A program made the translations under genes and the position numbers. This document shows, one piece after another, positions 1 through 8,767 of a stretch of 64,000 nt of DNA. The notes below the pieces were generated by a model, which saw nothing but the letters and a program-made list of their open reading frames with translations, made no database searches and was not told the origin of the DNA. The stretch covers positions 37,189-101,188 of the forward strand of contig DDWL01000066.1 of the NCBI GenBank assembly GCA_002345675.1, in the 5' to 3' direction. The stretch's first letter is position 1. Each line of letters starts with the position of its first letter. This DNA is from Bacteroidales bacterium UBA2287 (GTDB lineage: Bacteria; Bacteroidota; Bacteroidia; Bacteroidales; Tenuifilaceae).

Positions 1-267
1 ATACTAATTGCAAACAAGGAGTACCGTCAGAAAGGATACGCTAAGGAGGCTTTAAGTCTCGTTATTCGGTATGCGTTCGAAACCCTTCAATTACACCAAC
101 TTTACTGCGGAATAAGTTCCGAAAATGCCGTTAGTTTTCAACTATTTAAAGCCTGTGGCTTTTCAGTTGTAGGGGTTAAAAAAGAGTGGCTAAAAACCTC
201 GAATGGTTGGACCGATGAAGTTCTGCTCCAAATACTAAACCCAATTAAAGTAGTTCAGAAGAATTAG
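1..267 (+). CDS. GNAT family N-acetyltransferase (C-terminal part)
   Basis: The window opens inside this gene; 88 codons are readable up to the TAG stop. The acetyl-CoA binding motif A of GNAT enzymes is visible (RQKGYAKEAL, fragment residues 9-18), followed by the typical SENAVSFQLFKACGF segment, in which the Asn and the LF..CGF turn pack against the cofactor. It would transfer an acetyl group from acetyl-CoA to an amine. The fragment most resembles the RimJ/RimL-like or ribosomal-protein-acetylating branch, but the substrate cannot be read. It converges on the acyl-CoA ligase with a 9-base gap. Confidence 0.85.
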   Translation: MLIANKEYRQKGYAKEALSLVIRYAFETLQLHQLYCGISSENAVSFQLFKACGFSVVGVKKEWLKTSNGWTDEVLLQILNPIKVVQKN

Positions 268-276
268 CAACTCTGT

Positions 277-1995
277 TTATTTCTGGCAGTTTTGGTATAG
301 GAAACGTTTAATTTTTTGGGTTGGTGTTTTCTCAAAAGGTTCAACTTGTTCCTGAACAGCATTTAGTTTGCTAAACGATGCAACACGAGTGTTTACATTG
401 TTTCTTATTTCATCCATAATTTCGAGAACCCTATCCTGAATTACTTTTGCCCTGTCCTGAACTTGTGCTTGGATGCTTGCAGCAGTCTCCTTAATGTCGG
501 CATACTTATTTTCAAGTTCTTGATAGTTTAGGTGAACCTTTGCGACTAATTTACCCTTAGTCTCAAAAACCATCGATTCAAGTACTAGTGCATGGTTGTT
601 TATCACTTCCTCAATATCCTCAGGATATATGTTTTCGCCCGAAGGGCCAACAATCATATTTTTAAGTCGACCTCTTAGTTGGATATAGCCTTCTGAATCG
701 ATATACCCAAGATCACCTGTTTTTAGCCAGCCATCGGCTGTTATTGTTTCTTTGGTGAGTTCCTCATCCTTATAGTACCCAGCCATAACATTTGCGCCAC
801 GAGTTTGAACTTCACCTTCTCCGGTTTCGGGGTTTGGCGAGTCAATCCTTACATCCTGCCCCGGTATGCTAAATCCAGCAGCTCTAAAGCGAACAAGACT
901 TGGTGCACTGCCCGAAATTAGTGGAGAGGCTTCGGTCATACCATAGCCAATTGAGTATGGGAATTTTCCTTCGTAAAGAAAGCGTTCAACTTCGTACGAA
1001 AGCTTCGATCCTCCAATTCCAAAGAAGTGAAGTTCGCCTCCCAACGTTTTATGAAGTTTCTTTGCTGCAATTTTATGTAGCTGCCTTCTGAAAAAAGGAA
1101 TTGCATATAACTTACGACTCAGTGACGACGAAGTTAACTGAGGCAGTATTTTGCTTTTAAATATCTTTTCGATAACCAGCGGAACAACAAGCATCATTGT
1201 TGGCTTTACCTTTTCAACTGCTGGTAAAAGTATTGCTGGTGTAGGGGGTTTTTGTAGGTAATATACCGAAGCGCCTTGCATTATTGGCATAATAAAACCA
1301 ATGGTGCACTCGTAAGAGTGCGAAAGTGGAAGTATGCTTAACAGCCTGTCTTTTTCAGTAATAGCCTGTATTTGTAAAGTAGAAAGCGAGTTCGATATAA
1401 TATTTCGGTGTGTTAGCATTACTCCTTTTGGGCGCCCAGTTGTTCCCGATGTGTATATTATAGTGGCCAAGTCTTCTTCTAGTGGCTCGGGGAAAACAAA
1501 ACTTGCAAAATCGATATTTATGGTTGCGTTTGGTGTTGTATAATTTTCGGGAAGTTCCGAAACGCTTGTAAAAGGCTCAACAACCTCTAAGTTGTTAAGC
1601 AGTATTACATCGGGAGATCCGTTTTTCCCGTTAGCTTTTACCTTGTCGTAATGTTTTGTTGAGACAAAAACAACTTTGGATTCGCTGTGCTCAAGAATTT
1701 TTTGAACGTCGAATTCTGTGAAATCGGGTAAAATAGGAACAGCAACAGCGCCCATGCCTGTAATTGCGAGGTAAGCAATGCCCCAACTAGGACTATTTTC
1801 GCCAAGAATGGCTACTCTGTCGCCCTTTTGAATACCTAAACTAATTAAAACGCCCGACATATTCCTTGTTATTATTGCCAATTGGCAATAGGTTATAGGT
1901 TGTTCGCCTACAAAACTTAAGGCCGGTTTGTCGGGGTGCTGAATTCTTGAGCAGTTTAGGGCAGTGCTGAGTGTTAAGTTGCTATACGTTACCAT
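277..1995 (-). CDS. AMP-dependent long-chain fatty acid--CoA ligase family protein
   Basis: A 572-residue member of the adenylate-forming (ANL) superfamily. It should activate a carboxylic acid, probably a fatty acid, to the acyl-AMP and then the acyl-CoA. Motifs are complete: P-loop-like YTSGTTGRPKG (residues 181-191), YGMTEASP (351-358), GWLKTGD (422-428) and GRLKNMIVGPSGENIYPED (442-460). The likely catalytic lysine sits in TPTQKIKR near the C terminus. Between the last motif and that lysine is a helical, charged stretch (about 488-555) longer than in E. coli FadD. A TAnnTTTG-like -10 box lies at 2043-2050 on the same strand. The exact substrate is not determined. Confidence 0.9.
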   Translation of the reverse strand: MVTYSNLTLSTALNCSRIQHPDKPALSFVGEQPITYCQLAIITRNMSGVLISLGIQKGDRVAILGENSPSWGIAYLAITGMGAVAVPILPDFTEFDVQKILEHSESKVVFVSTKHYDKVKANGKNGSPDVILLNNLEVVEPFTSVSELPENYTTPNATINIDFASFVFPEPLEEDLATIIYTSGTTGRPKGVMLTHRNIISNSLSTLQIQAITEKDRLLSILPLSHSYECTIGFIMPIMQGASVYYLQKPPTPAILLPAVEKVKPTMMLVVPLVIEKIFKSKILPQLTSSSLSRKLYAIPFFRRQLHKIAAKKLHKTLGGELHFFGIGGSKLSYEVERFLYEGKFPYSIGYGMTEASPLISGSAPSLVRFRAAGFSIPGQDVRIDSPNPETGEGEVQTRGANVMAGYYKDEELTKETITADGWLKTGDLGYIDSEGYIQLRGRLKNMIVGPSGENIYPEDIEEVINNHALVLESMVFETKGKLVAKVHLNYQELENKYADIKETAASIQAQVQDRAKVIQDRVLEIMDEIRNNVNTRVASFSKLNAVQEQVEPFEKTPTQKIKRFLYQNCQK

Positions 1996-2042
1996 TTAAC
2001 TAATTTTAGTAAGTAATTCGAAATGTAATCCGCAAAACACGG

Positions 2043-2050
2043 CAAATATA
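2043..2050 (-). promoter_or_regulatory. Putative -7 box for the acyl-CoA ligase gene
   Basis: Read on the minus strand the bases are TATATTTG, a match to the TAnnTTTG box of Bacteroidota promoters, about 48 bases before the start codon. No clear TTTG was found at the usual distance upstream, so this is only a half-supported promoter. Confidence 0.35.
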
Positions 2051-2177
2051 CTGCTTAATACGTATTGTTGTCTAAGATGTTCACAATTAGTGAATGATGT
2101 TCGTCACACAGTCGTTTAATGCTTAGTGCTGTTGACTTTGTGTATACTCAATAATTTGTAATAAACTGTTGATAACT

Positions 2178-2195
2178 TGCAATTGGTGAATTGCA
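2178..2195. other. Small perfect inverted repeat
   Basis: TGCAATT and AATTGCA are separated by GGTG, giving a perfect 7-bp stem in the 246-base gap between the TPR gene and the acyl-CoA ligase gene. It lies downstream of the TPR stop on that strand, so it may help end that transcript, but no T-run follows. Confidence 0.3.
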
Positions 2196-2241
2196 GTAAA
2201 TTGAAGTGTGATATATATTATGGATTAATGTGGGTTGTCAT

Positions 2242-2973
2242 TTATTCTTGTCGGCCACCTGAGCATTCGCTCACAATCATTTTACAGGCGTTCATATTGC
2301 CTTTACTGCAAGCCTTATGAAAATCGGCGCAAGCTTTTGTTTTATCGCCAATTCGATGATATGCCATACCCCTGTTATAGTGGCTCATCATATTTTCAGG
2401 GTCAAGATCAATGGCTTTATTGAAATCGGCAATGGCATCGGCGTAGTTTCCTTGCCTGTGGTTTACAAAGCCTCTGTAGCTGTATGCGCTTGAACTTCTG
2501 GGGTTAATGGTTAGCGCTTCTTCAAAATCGGCTAAAGCTTTTTCTGGAGTTTCGTCGCGAAGGTGAGATATGCCTCTGTTAATTAGGATATTTACTTTTG
2601 TACCTCCGCCGCTTATGCTGTAGGCTTTGTCGAAATCGGCTATTGCTTTTCGAAATTGGCCTCTAATGTTATTAAGTAAGCCTCTTCTGTAGAAAAATTC
2701 AGCATTACTAGGATGCTCTTTTATTGCAATATCAATATACCTTTGGGCTTCCTTTTGGTTGTCGGAGAACATATAGGCTCTAATAATTCCGCTAAGAGCA
2801 GTACTGTCGGTTGGTTGTTCTTTAAGGTATGTCGATAGGTTGTCGATTGCACCTAGGTAGTCTTTCGCTTCAAGTTTTTGGAGCCCCGTTTCTAGAGTCC
2901 CCTTGCTTTGAGCAAAAGTAGCGTATGAAGTTAGAATGAGTGCAAAAACTGTTGCTATTCGTAATGCTTTCAT
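2242..2973 (-). CDS. Exported tetratricopeptide repeat protein
   Basis: A 243-residue protein with a clear signal peptide (MKALRIATVFALILTSYATFAQ) followed almost entirely by TPR helix pairs. Repeats with the NRG..H/YRG..N and P.A..DF..AL..NP pattern are clear from about residue 75 to 225. A Cys-rich end (ACADFHKACSKGNMNACKM) resembles Sel1-like or TPR caps. It is probably a periplasmic scaffold for protein contacts; the partner is unknown. A longer reading from 2994 needs a TTG codon, so I prefer the ATG at 2973. It follows recR in the same direction, 36 bases after the recR stop. Confidence 0.85.
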   Translation of the reverse strand: MKALRIATVFALILTSYATFAQSKGTLETGLQKLEAKDYLGAIDNLSTYLKEQPTDSTALSGIIRAYMFSDNQKEAQRYIDIAIKEHPSNAEFFYRRGLLNNIRGQFRKAIADFDKAYSISGGGTKVNILINRGISHLRDETPEKALADFEEALTINPRSSSAYSYRGFVNHRQGNYADAIADFNKAIDLDPENMMSHYNRGMAYHRIGDKTKACADFHKACSKGNMNACKMIVSECSGGRQE

Positions 2974-3009
2974 CGTGAGTTCTTTATTTTTCAATTTTTT
3001 ACCAATTAA

Positions 3010-3636
3010 TTAATTGGAGAGAAGTGTTTCGAAGCGTACTCTGTTAACAATTGCTCGTCCCAATGTGATTTCATCGGCGTACTCAAGCTCGTTTCCAAAG
3101 GCAACACCTCTTGCAATTGTTGTTACTTCAACTGGAAGGTGCTTCGTTTTTTTAAAAATATAGAAATTGGTAGTGTCGCCCTCCATGGTTGCGCTAAGCG
3201 CAAGAACAACTTCTTTTACGATACCAAGCGATACTTTGTTTACTAATCCCTCAATATTTATGTCGGCAGGTCCAATTCCATCCATAGGGCTAATAAGTCC
3301 CCCTAATACGTAGTATACACCATTGTATTGTCCTGTATTTTCAATTGACATAACGTCTCTAATTGACTCAACAACACAAAGAAGCGACTGATTACGACGT
3401 GGATTAGTGCAAATGTAACATTCTTCGGTGTCGGAAATATTATTGCAGTGTTTGCAGGTTTTAACTTCGTTTCGCAACGAAAGAACCGACTGTGCAAACC
3501 TATCAACATCAGTGCCAGGTTGTCGAAGTATATGTAAAACCAGTCGTAATGCTGTTTTACGACCAATGCCAGGAAGCCTAGAGAATTGATCCACTGCATT
3601 TTCTAAAAGTTTCGACGGGTAACTATGGGTGCTCAT
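3010..3636 (-). CDS. recR: Recombination mediator protein RecR
   Basis: A 208-residue protein, close to the usual 200. It contains the N-terminal helix-hairpin-helix (LPGIGRKTALRL), the four-cysteine zinc finger (C61, C64, C73, C76), a Toprim domain beginning LLCVVES (acidic residue E90) and the C-terminal region with VTTIARG..FG..LEYADE typical of RecR. With RecO and RecF it loads RecA on single-stranded DNA coated with SSB during gap repair. The TPR gene follows it. A TAGATTTG box lies at 3662-3669 on the minus strand, 25 bases before the ATG. Confidence 0.97.
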   Translation of the reverse strand: MSTHSYPSKLLENAVDQFSRLPGIGRKTALRLVLHILRQPGTDVDRFAQSVLSLRNEVKTCKHCNNISDTEECYICTNPRRNQSLLCVVESIRDVMSIENTGQYNGVYYVLGGLISPMDGIGPADINIEGLVNKVSLGIVKEVVLALSATMEGDTTNFYIFKKTKHLPVEVTTIARGVAFGNELEYADEITLGRAIVNRVRFETLLSN

Positions 3637-3661
3637 GTTTATTTTCTTTTTGGAGCCAATG

Positions 3662-3669
3662 CAAATCTA
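3662..3669 (-). promoter_or_regulatory. Putative -7 box for recR
   Basis: The minus strand reads TAGATTTG, matching TAnnTTTG, 25 bases before the recR ATG. The upstream TTTG element is not obvious. Confidence 0.35.
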
Positions 3670-3753
3670 CAAATAATCGACCATAACTGAATATATTATC
3701 CTTTTTTATTCCATCCTTTTTTCATACAATTGTAGCCCAATTCGATAAAATAT

Positions 3754-5211
3754 ATGGAGCCTACCTGGGTGATATTAATCATTGTTCTCTATTTTGCAGC
3801 ATTACTGGTTGTTGGCGCGCTAACGAGTCGAAATGCAAATAACGAATCGTTTTTTAATGGCAATAAGCAGTCGCCTTGGTATGTAGTGGCCTTTGGAATG
3901 ATTGGTGCCTCGCTTTCGGGGGTAACTTTTATTTCGGTTCCTGGTTGGGTGGGCGATACACAGTTTTCCTATTTACAACTGGTACTTGGCTATTTACTTG
4001 GTTACTATGTTGTAGCAAATGTTTTATTGCCATTATACTATAAGCTGAACTTAACGTCAATATACTCGTACCTCGAAACTCGTTTTGGTACGTCTAGTTA
4101 CAAAACTGGGGCGTCCTTTTTTCTGCTTTCCCGTATTATTGGCTCGTCGTTTCGACTATACTTAGTAGCAGCAGTGCTGCAAGTTGCCGTTTTCGATGCT
4201 TGGAATTTACCCTTTTGGTTAACAGTTGTAGTTACAATTTCCCTTATTTGGCTTTACACTAATAAAGGGGGAATTAAAACAATTATTTGGACCGATACTT
4301 TACAAACAGCAATGCTTCTTGTCGCAGTAGTACTTAGCATTTACTTTATATCCGACAAAATGGGCTGGTCGTTTTCGGAAATGGTTTCCCAAATTCGTAA
4401 AAGCGAATACAGTAGAGTATGGTTTTTCGACGACTGGAACGATAAGCGTCACTTTGTTAAACAGTTTTTTAGCGGAGCTTTTATAACTATTGTTATGACT
4501 GGGCTCGATCAGGATATGATGCAGAAAAACCTTAGCTGCCGTAACCTTTCCGATGCAAAAAAGAACATGTACTGGTACGGATTTGCCTTTTTTCCTGTAA
4601 ACCTTATTTTTTTATCGTTGGGTGCTTTGCTTTTTATTTTTGCTGCAAACCAAGGTATAGCAGTTCCTGCGCAAACCGATAATTTGTTTCCGTTGATAGC
4701 AACGCAAGGTTATTTGCCAAAGGTGGCTGGAGTTCTATTTCTTTTAGGAATTGTTGCAGCAGCCTACTCCAGCGCCGATTCGGCCTTAACAGCCCTAACA
4801 ACTTCATTTACTGTCGATATTTTAAACTCTCGCAGCTATTCCGATGCCAAGTTGGCAACGGTTCGTAGGTGGGTTCACGTTGCAATTTCGGTTGTTGTTG
4901 CCCTTGTTATATTGATTTTTAGGGCAGTAAACGACCAAAGCGTTATTAGCGCAATATTTACAGTTGCTGGCTATACGTATGGTCCATTGCTTGGCTTGTA
5001 CGCTTTTGGGTTATTTACAAAAAGGAATGTGTACGATAAGTGGGTGCCTTTTGTAGCCATTGCTTCGCCAATAATCTGCTTCTTTTTAAGCAAGTACTCC
5101 GTTCAACTACTTAATGGATATAAATTTGGTTTCGAACTATTAATGCTAAATGGTTTTTTAACCTTTATGGGGTTGCTTTTGCTAACTCGAAAAAATAAAG
5201 AGATTGCTTAG
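3754..5211 (+). CDS. Sodium:solute symporter (SSS family)
   Basis: A 485-residue integral membrane protein with about 13 hydrophobic segments. SSS-family features include an early GALTSRNANNESFFNGNKQ loop, the GASLSGVTFISVPGWV segment of helix 1, SRIIGSSFRLYLVAAVLQ and AAYSSADSALTALTTSFTVDI, which carries the Na+-site serines and threonines of helix 8. It would couple Na+ influx to uptake of a small organic solute; the substrate (sugar, amino acid or vitamin) cannot be told. It overlaps the convergent SugE-like gene by 4 bases. Confidence 0.92.
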   Translation: MEPTWVILIIVLYFAALLVVGALTSRNANNESFFNGNKQSPWYVVAFGMIGASLSGVTFISVPGWVGDTQFSYLQLVLGYLLGYYVVANVLLPLYYKLNLTSIYSYLETRFGTSSYKTGASFFLLSRIIGSSFRLYLVAAVLQVAVFDAWNLPFWLTVVVTISLIWLYTNKGGIKTIIWTDTLQTAMLLVAVVLSIYFISDKMGWSFSEMVSQIRKSEYSRVWFFDDWNDKRHFVKQFFSGAFITIVMTGLDQDMMQKNLSCRNLSDAKKNMYWYGFAFFPVNLIFLSLGALLFIFAANQGIAVPAQTDNLFPLIATQGYLPKVAGVLFLLGIVAAAYSSADSALTALTTSFTVDILNSRSYSDAKLATVRRWVHVAISVVVALVILIFRAVNDQSVISAIFTVAGYTYGPLLGLYAFGLFTKRNVYDKWVPFVAIASPIICFFLSKYSVQLLNGYKFGFELLMLNGFLTFMGLLLLTRKNKEIA

Positions 5212-5534
5212 CTCGAAACTGCTTTTAAACCTACTATTGAGGCAATAAGCGTTACTATAAAGAATATTCGCCAAAATTCGGCGGGCTCTTTAAAAAGAAA
5301 AATTCCTATTAAAGCAGTGCCAACAGCCCCAATGCCTGTCCAAACGGCATATGCAGTGCCAATGGGAATTGTTTGAGTTACACGGTAAAGAAGTGTCATG
5401 CTAATTGCTAAGCAAGCAGCAAAGCCTAGAAGCCAAACTGAAGATTCGAGTCCTTGTGTTTGCTTCGCTTTTCCAAGGCAAGTAGCAAACCCTACTTCGA
5501 AAAGGCCTGCAATTGCTAGTAATATCCAATTCAT
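5208..5534 (-). CDS. sugE: SMR family transporter, SugE/Gdx type
   Basis: A 108-residue, four-helix small multidrug resistance protein. The essential membrane glutamate is present (E13, in LAIAGLFEVGFAT), and the signature IGTAYAVWTGIGAVGTALIG places it in the SugE/Gdx branch rather than EmrE. Characterised Gdx proteins export guanidinium in exchange for protons; some export quaternary ammonium compounds. It sits 20 bases downstream of the NhaC gene on the same strand, so the two are probably co-transcribed. The guanidinium assignment is by family, and I see no guanidine riboswitch upstream. Confidence 0.85.
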   Translation of the reverse strand: MNWILLAIAGLFEVGFATCLGKAKQTQGLESSVWLLGFAACLAISMTLLYRVTQTIPIGTAYAVWTGIGAVGTALIGIFLFKEPAEFWRIFFIVTLIASIVGLKAVSS

Positions 5535-5554
5535 TGCTTTGTTTTCTAAGTATG

Positions 5555-7042
5555 CTATTGGTTGTTTTTTTCATCTGAATATTCCGCAGTTTCGTCAATT
5601 TCACCCTCTTTAAACCTTCGAATTTTAATGTTAAATGCGGCCATAAAAATTGACATAAAAGGGCTAATAATGTTGAAGAATGCGTAGGGTAAGTATGTAA
5701 GGGTTGGAACACCAAGAACCGCCGATTGGGTTGCTCCACAAGTATTCCATGGAATAAGTACCGAAGTTACGGTTCCTGAGTCCTCGAGTGCACGGCTAAG
5801 TACTTCGGGTTTTAACCCTCGTTTTCTATATATTTTTGCAAACATTCTTCCCGGTACAACAATGGAAATGTACTGGTCCGAGGCTGTAATGTTGAAAAAA
5901 AGGCATGCACCTACCGTGGTTGCTACCAATGATCCTGTCGATTTTGCTAGCCACATTATGCTTTCGGTTATTCGTACCAGTAAACCCGACGCTTCCATCA
6001 CACCACCAAAAACCATAGCCGAAAGTATAAGCCATATTGTGTTTAGCATTCCCCTCATTCCTCGAGTATGAAGAAGTTGGTTAACAGTTTCGTCGGGTGT
6101 TAAAACCTGCACATCGCCAAACATGCTCTGCATAACTGCCATGTATGATGCCTTAAAATAGTTTGTCGCTTCGCCCGAAACCTGAGCAACTACTTGGGGC
6201 TGAAATATAATGGCGAAAATGCCACCAAGCAACGTTCCAATCATAAGCGAAGGAAGGGGAGGCATTTTGAGAATAATAATTGTTACTAAAATAATTGGAA
6301 CTAAAAATAGGAGAGGGGTTATGTTAAAGGTCGCTTTTATGGCAATTAAAGTGCTCTCAATATTAACCGATCCCTGAGTTGGACTTATCGTAAACCCTAA
6401 TACCAAAAATATTATAAGTGTAATTATAAGCGTTGGTCCAGTGGTTAGTACCATATAGCGAATATGCGTAAAAAGGTCGGTTCCGGCCATGGCAGGTGCA
6501 AGGTTTGTTGTGTCAGACAAAGGCGACATTTTGTCGCCAAAGTAGGCTCCCGAAATAATTGCTCCTGCAACTACTCCTTCGTGAAATCCTAATGCATTTC
6601 CAATGCCAAGCAGAGCAACCCCAATAGTAGCAACTGTCGACCACGAACTTCCAGTAGCCAACGAAACCAACGAGGTAATAATTACTGTTGCAAAAAGAAA
6701 AATGCTGGGATGCATTATTTTAAGCCCGTAGAATATTAACGCAGGAACAACGCCACTTATCATCCACGTTCCAGCAAGCGAGCCAATTAAAAGTAAAATA
6801 AGCATCGACGGCATTGCCGAACCAATACTCGATACAATTTTTGCCCTTACATCGTACCAGTTATGCCCTAAGTAAACTGCAACTATGCTTCCTACACTGG
6901 CTGCAAGAAGTAACGCTATTTGGTTGGCACCCGATAGAGTGTCGTCGCCAAAAAGGATTACATTTAAACTGAGGAACAGAATTAAAAATGCCAATGGAAC
7001 AATGGCATGAAAGAGGGTGGGTTTGCGAATAGCTTTACTCAT
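5555..7042 (-). CDS. nhaC: Na+/H+ antiporter NhaC family
   Basis: A 495-residue membrane protein with about 11-12 hydrophobic segments. NhaC-family traits are LATGSSWSTVATIGVALLGIG, GAIISGAYFGDKMSPLSDTT (polar residues of the transport path), and DSGTVTSVLIPWNTCGA near the C terminus. It should exchange cytoplasmic Na+ for protons; some family members instead exchange malate with lactate, but neither can be confirmed here. It is the first gene of a two-gene unit with sugE. Confidence 0.92.
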   Translation of the reverse strand: MSKAIRKPTLFHAIVPLAFLILFLSLNVILFGDDTLSGANQIALLLAASVGSIVAVYLGHNWYDVRAKIVSSIGSAMPSMLILLLIGSLAGTWMISGVVPALIFYGLKIMHPSIFLFATVIITSLVSLATGSSWSTVATIGVALLGIGNALGFHEGVVAGAIISGAYFGDKMSPLSDTTNLAPAMAGTDLFTHIRYMVLTTGPTLIITLIIFLVLGFTISPTQGSVNIESTLIAIKATFNITPLLFLVPIILVTIIILKMPPLPSLMIGTLLGGIFAIIFQPQVVAQVSGEATNYFKASYMAVMQSMFGDVQVLTPDETVNQLLHTRGMRGMLNTIWLILSAMVFGGVMEASGLLVRITESIMWLAKSTGSLVATTVGACLFFNITASDQYISIVVPGRMFAKIYRKRGLKPEVLSRALEDSGTVTSVLIPWNTCGATQSAVLGVPTLTYLPYAFFNIISPFMSIFMAAFNIKIRRFKEGEIDETAEYSDEKNNQ

Positions 7043-7311
7043 GGGACCAATTTAAGGTCAGCAATTTAGCAATTTTTCAGCATTTACAATACATGTAGCA
7101 TATTTTTGCAGTTACATGTTGGTTTTTATTGAAGTAAAATTTGAAATAACATTGCCCATTTTCGGGCAATAATTTTGACTTGTATATGATTTTTAATTCG
7201 CCACATTAGATGTAAGTAACAGAATAACAGCATGATACGTGTACAGGGTTTGCTTTTAGTTGAATGGCACAAAATTTGACTAAAAGGAACCTTGTAAACC
7301 TAATTTAAAGT
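7043..7311. other. Intergenic region between nhaC and yqgE
   Basis: A divergent 269-base gap with no convincing ORF. It holds TATTTTTG (7101-7108) and TAATTTTG (7170-7177) on the plus strand, both fitting TAnnTTTG. An inverted repeat, ATTGCCC-N6-GGGCAAT (7151-7170), runs into the second box. It must contain the promoters for both flanking genes; I could not fix the transcription starts. Confidence 0.4.
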
Positions 7312-7902
7312 GTGGTGGAACAGTTTACCGATTTCTTTAGAATAAAGCATTCCAAGCTGGTTCCACAGCCAGGGAGGGTACTTATTTCGGAACCCGGACT
7401 TGCCGATGGCAACTTTAAGCGGTCAGTAATTCTTATTGTTGAGCATAATGCTACCGGTACTATTGGCTTTGTTCTTAACAGAACTCTCGATTTCGATTTA
7501 AAAGAACTTTTACCCGATTTTCCGAGTTTTAATGCTGCAATATCAATCGGTGGTCCCGTTAGTCCCAACTCCATTCAGTTTATTCATTCTTTAGGCGACA
7601 TAATTCCCGATACCATTAAAATTGCCGATGGCTTGTACTGGGGCGGAAATTTCGATGCTATTAAATCGTTAATTGTTATGGGGAAAGTTACACCTCGAAA
7701 TGTGAAATTTTTTGTTGGCTACTCAGGGTGGGGTGTTGAGCAGCTGGCTAAAGAAATTGATGAGGAAAGTTGGGTTGTTTCTGAACTCGATTTGGTTCAA
7801 ATTATGGCATCCCACGACGATTTATGGAAAAAAGCAGTTACAGAACTTGGCAGTAAGTTTAAACCTTGGACAATTTATCCTATTAATCCTTCCTTAAACT
7901 GA
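7312..7902 (+). CDS. YqgE/AlgH family protein
   Basis: A 196-residue protein of the YqgE/AlgH (DUF179) family. Visible features are an early PGRVLISEPGL segment, RSVILIVEHNATGTIGFVLNR, a GGPV turn, LYWGGNFDAIK and FVGYSGWGVEQLAKEI. The biochemical function of the family is not settled; AlgH has been linked to alginate regulation in Pseudomonas. The start is GTG, and a second GTG follows at once. Its 3' end overlaps the convergent class IV aminotransferase gene by 28 bases. Confidence 0.92.
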   Translation: MVEQFTDFFRIKHSKLVPQPGRVLISEPGLADGNFKRSVILIVEHNATGTIGFVLNRTLDFDLKELLPDFPSFNAAISIGGPVSPNSIQFIHSLGDIIPDTIKIADGLYWGGNFDAIKSLIVMGKVTPRNVKFFVGYSGWGVEQLAKEIDEESWVVSELDLVQIMASHDDLWKKAVTELGSKFKPWTIYPINPSLN

Positions 7903-8756
7903 TCGGGAAAGGTGTAACGGTTTAGTGCTGTACATAGCGAACGCCCAACTTTGCTGAAGTATCGAATATTTTTAAAGGCTACTACCCACCTAATTCCGCT
8001 TATGGCATTTGTTAAAAAAACTTCGTCGGCACTAAGAAGTAGTTCTGGTTCTAAAGGTCTATCCTCAATTACTTTATAGCCCAATTCGGGTGCAATTTTA
8101 ATTATAACCTGTCGAATAATTCCGTTTAAACATCCTTCGTTTAAAGGAGGTGTTAAAATGCTATCGCCTTTTATTAAAAACAAGTTTGAGGAAGTACTTT
8201 CGGATAGCCTATTCTGATCGTTTATTAGAATGCATTCGTCGACTTCGGCCTTTTTAGCTGAAATCCCTGCTAAAATATAGAGTAAGGCATTACTCGATTT
8301 TATACCCGACAAAAAATTGGTAGGCTTACGTAAGTCGGTAAAAATATCAATTACAAGTCCCTTTTGGTTTATTTGGTAAAAGTTAGCTTCGAGTGGGGTC
8401 GTCTGAACAGTAATATCGACACCTATTCCTGTTGGAGCGTATAATCCTCCCGATCTACGAGTAACGCTTAGTCGAACTCTAGCGCTTCCAAAAATTCGAT
8501 TCTTATTAAGAAGTCTCGAAATTTCGTTTTCTAAAAATTCGGGAGAAAGGCTTGTAGGAACATCCATGTCGAGTAAGCGCATCGACTTTACTAACCTTTT
8601 ATGGTGTAGGTCTATATGTCGTGCGCTTGTGCCAAAGGCATGAATGGTTTCGAAAAGTCCGTCGCCATATAGGTACCCACGATTTTCGACGCTAAAAATT
8701 AGCTGATCGCTGGGAACGAAAGCTCCATTAAACCATATGTACTGCTTGCTTGGCAT
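7875..8756 (-). CDS. Class IV PLP aminotransferase family (aminodeoxychorismate lyase-like)
   Basis: A 293-residue fold-type IV PLP enzyme. Features are the early GYLYGDGLFETIHAF motif, the PLP lysine K153 (FLSGIKSSNALLY), and SESTSSNLFLIKG around E186, followed by GIIRQ. The family contains branched-chain aminotransferases, D-amino acid aminotransferases and 4-amino-4-deoxychorismate lyase (PabC, folate pathway). The GDGLFET start favours the PabC or D-amino acid side, but motifs alone do not decide. It is the last gene of a five-gene minus-strand unit, 11 bases behind the Nudix gene. Confidence 0.85.
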   Translation of the reverse strand: MPSKQYIWFNGAFVPSDQLIFSVENRGYLYGDGLFETIHAFGTSARHIDLHHKRLVKSMRLLDMDVPTSLSPEFLENEISRLLNKNRIFGSARVRLSVTRRSGGLYAPTGIGVDITVQTTPLEANFYQINQKGLVIDIFTDLRKPTNFLSGIKSSNALLYILAGISAKKAEVDECILINDQNRLSESTSSNLFLIKGDSILTPPLNEGCLNGIIRQVIIKIAPELGYKVIEDRPLEPELLLSADEVFLTNAISGIRWVVAFKNIRYFSKVGRSLCTALNRYTFPDQFKEGLIG

Positions 8757-8767
8757 TAATTTTAAAC

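Noticed and set aside
5208..5534. Guanidine riboswitch before sugE
   Set aside because: Only 20 bases separate it from nhaC, and I saw no guanidine riboswitch motif there or before nhaC.
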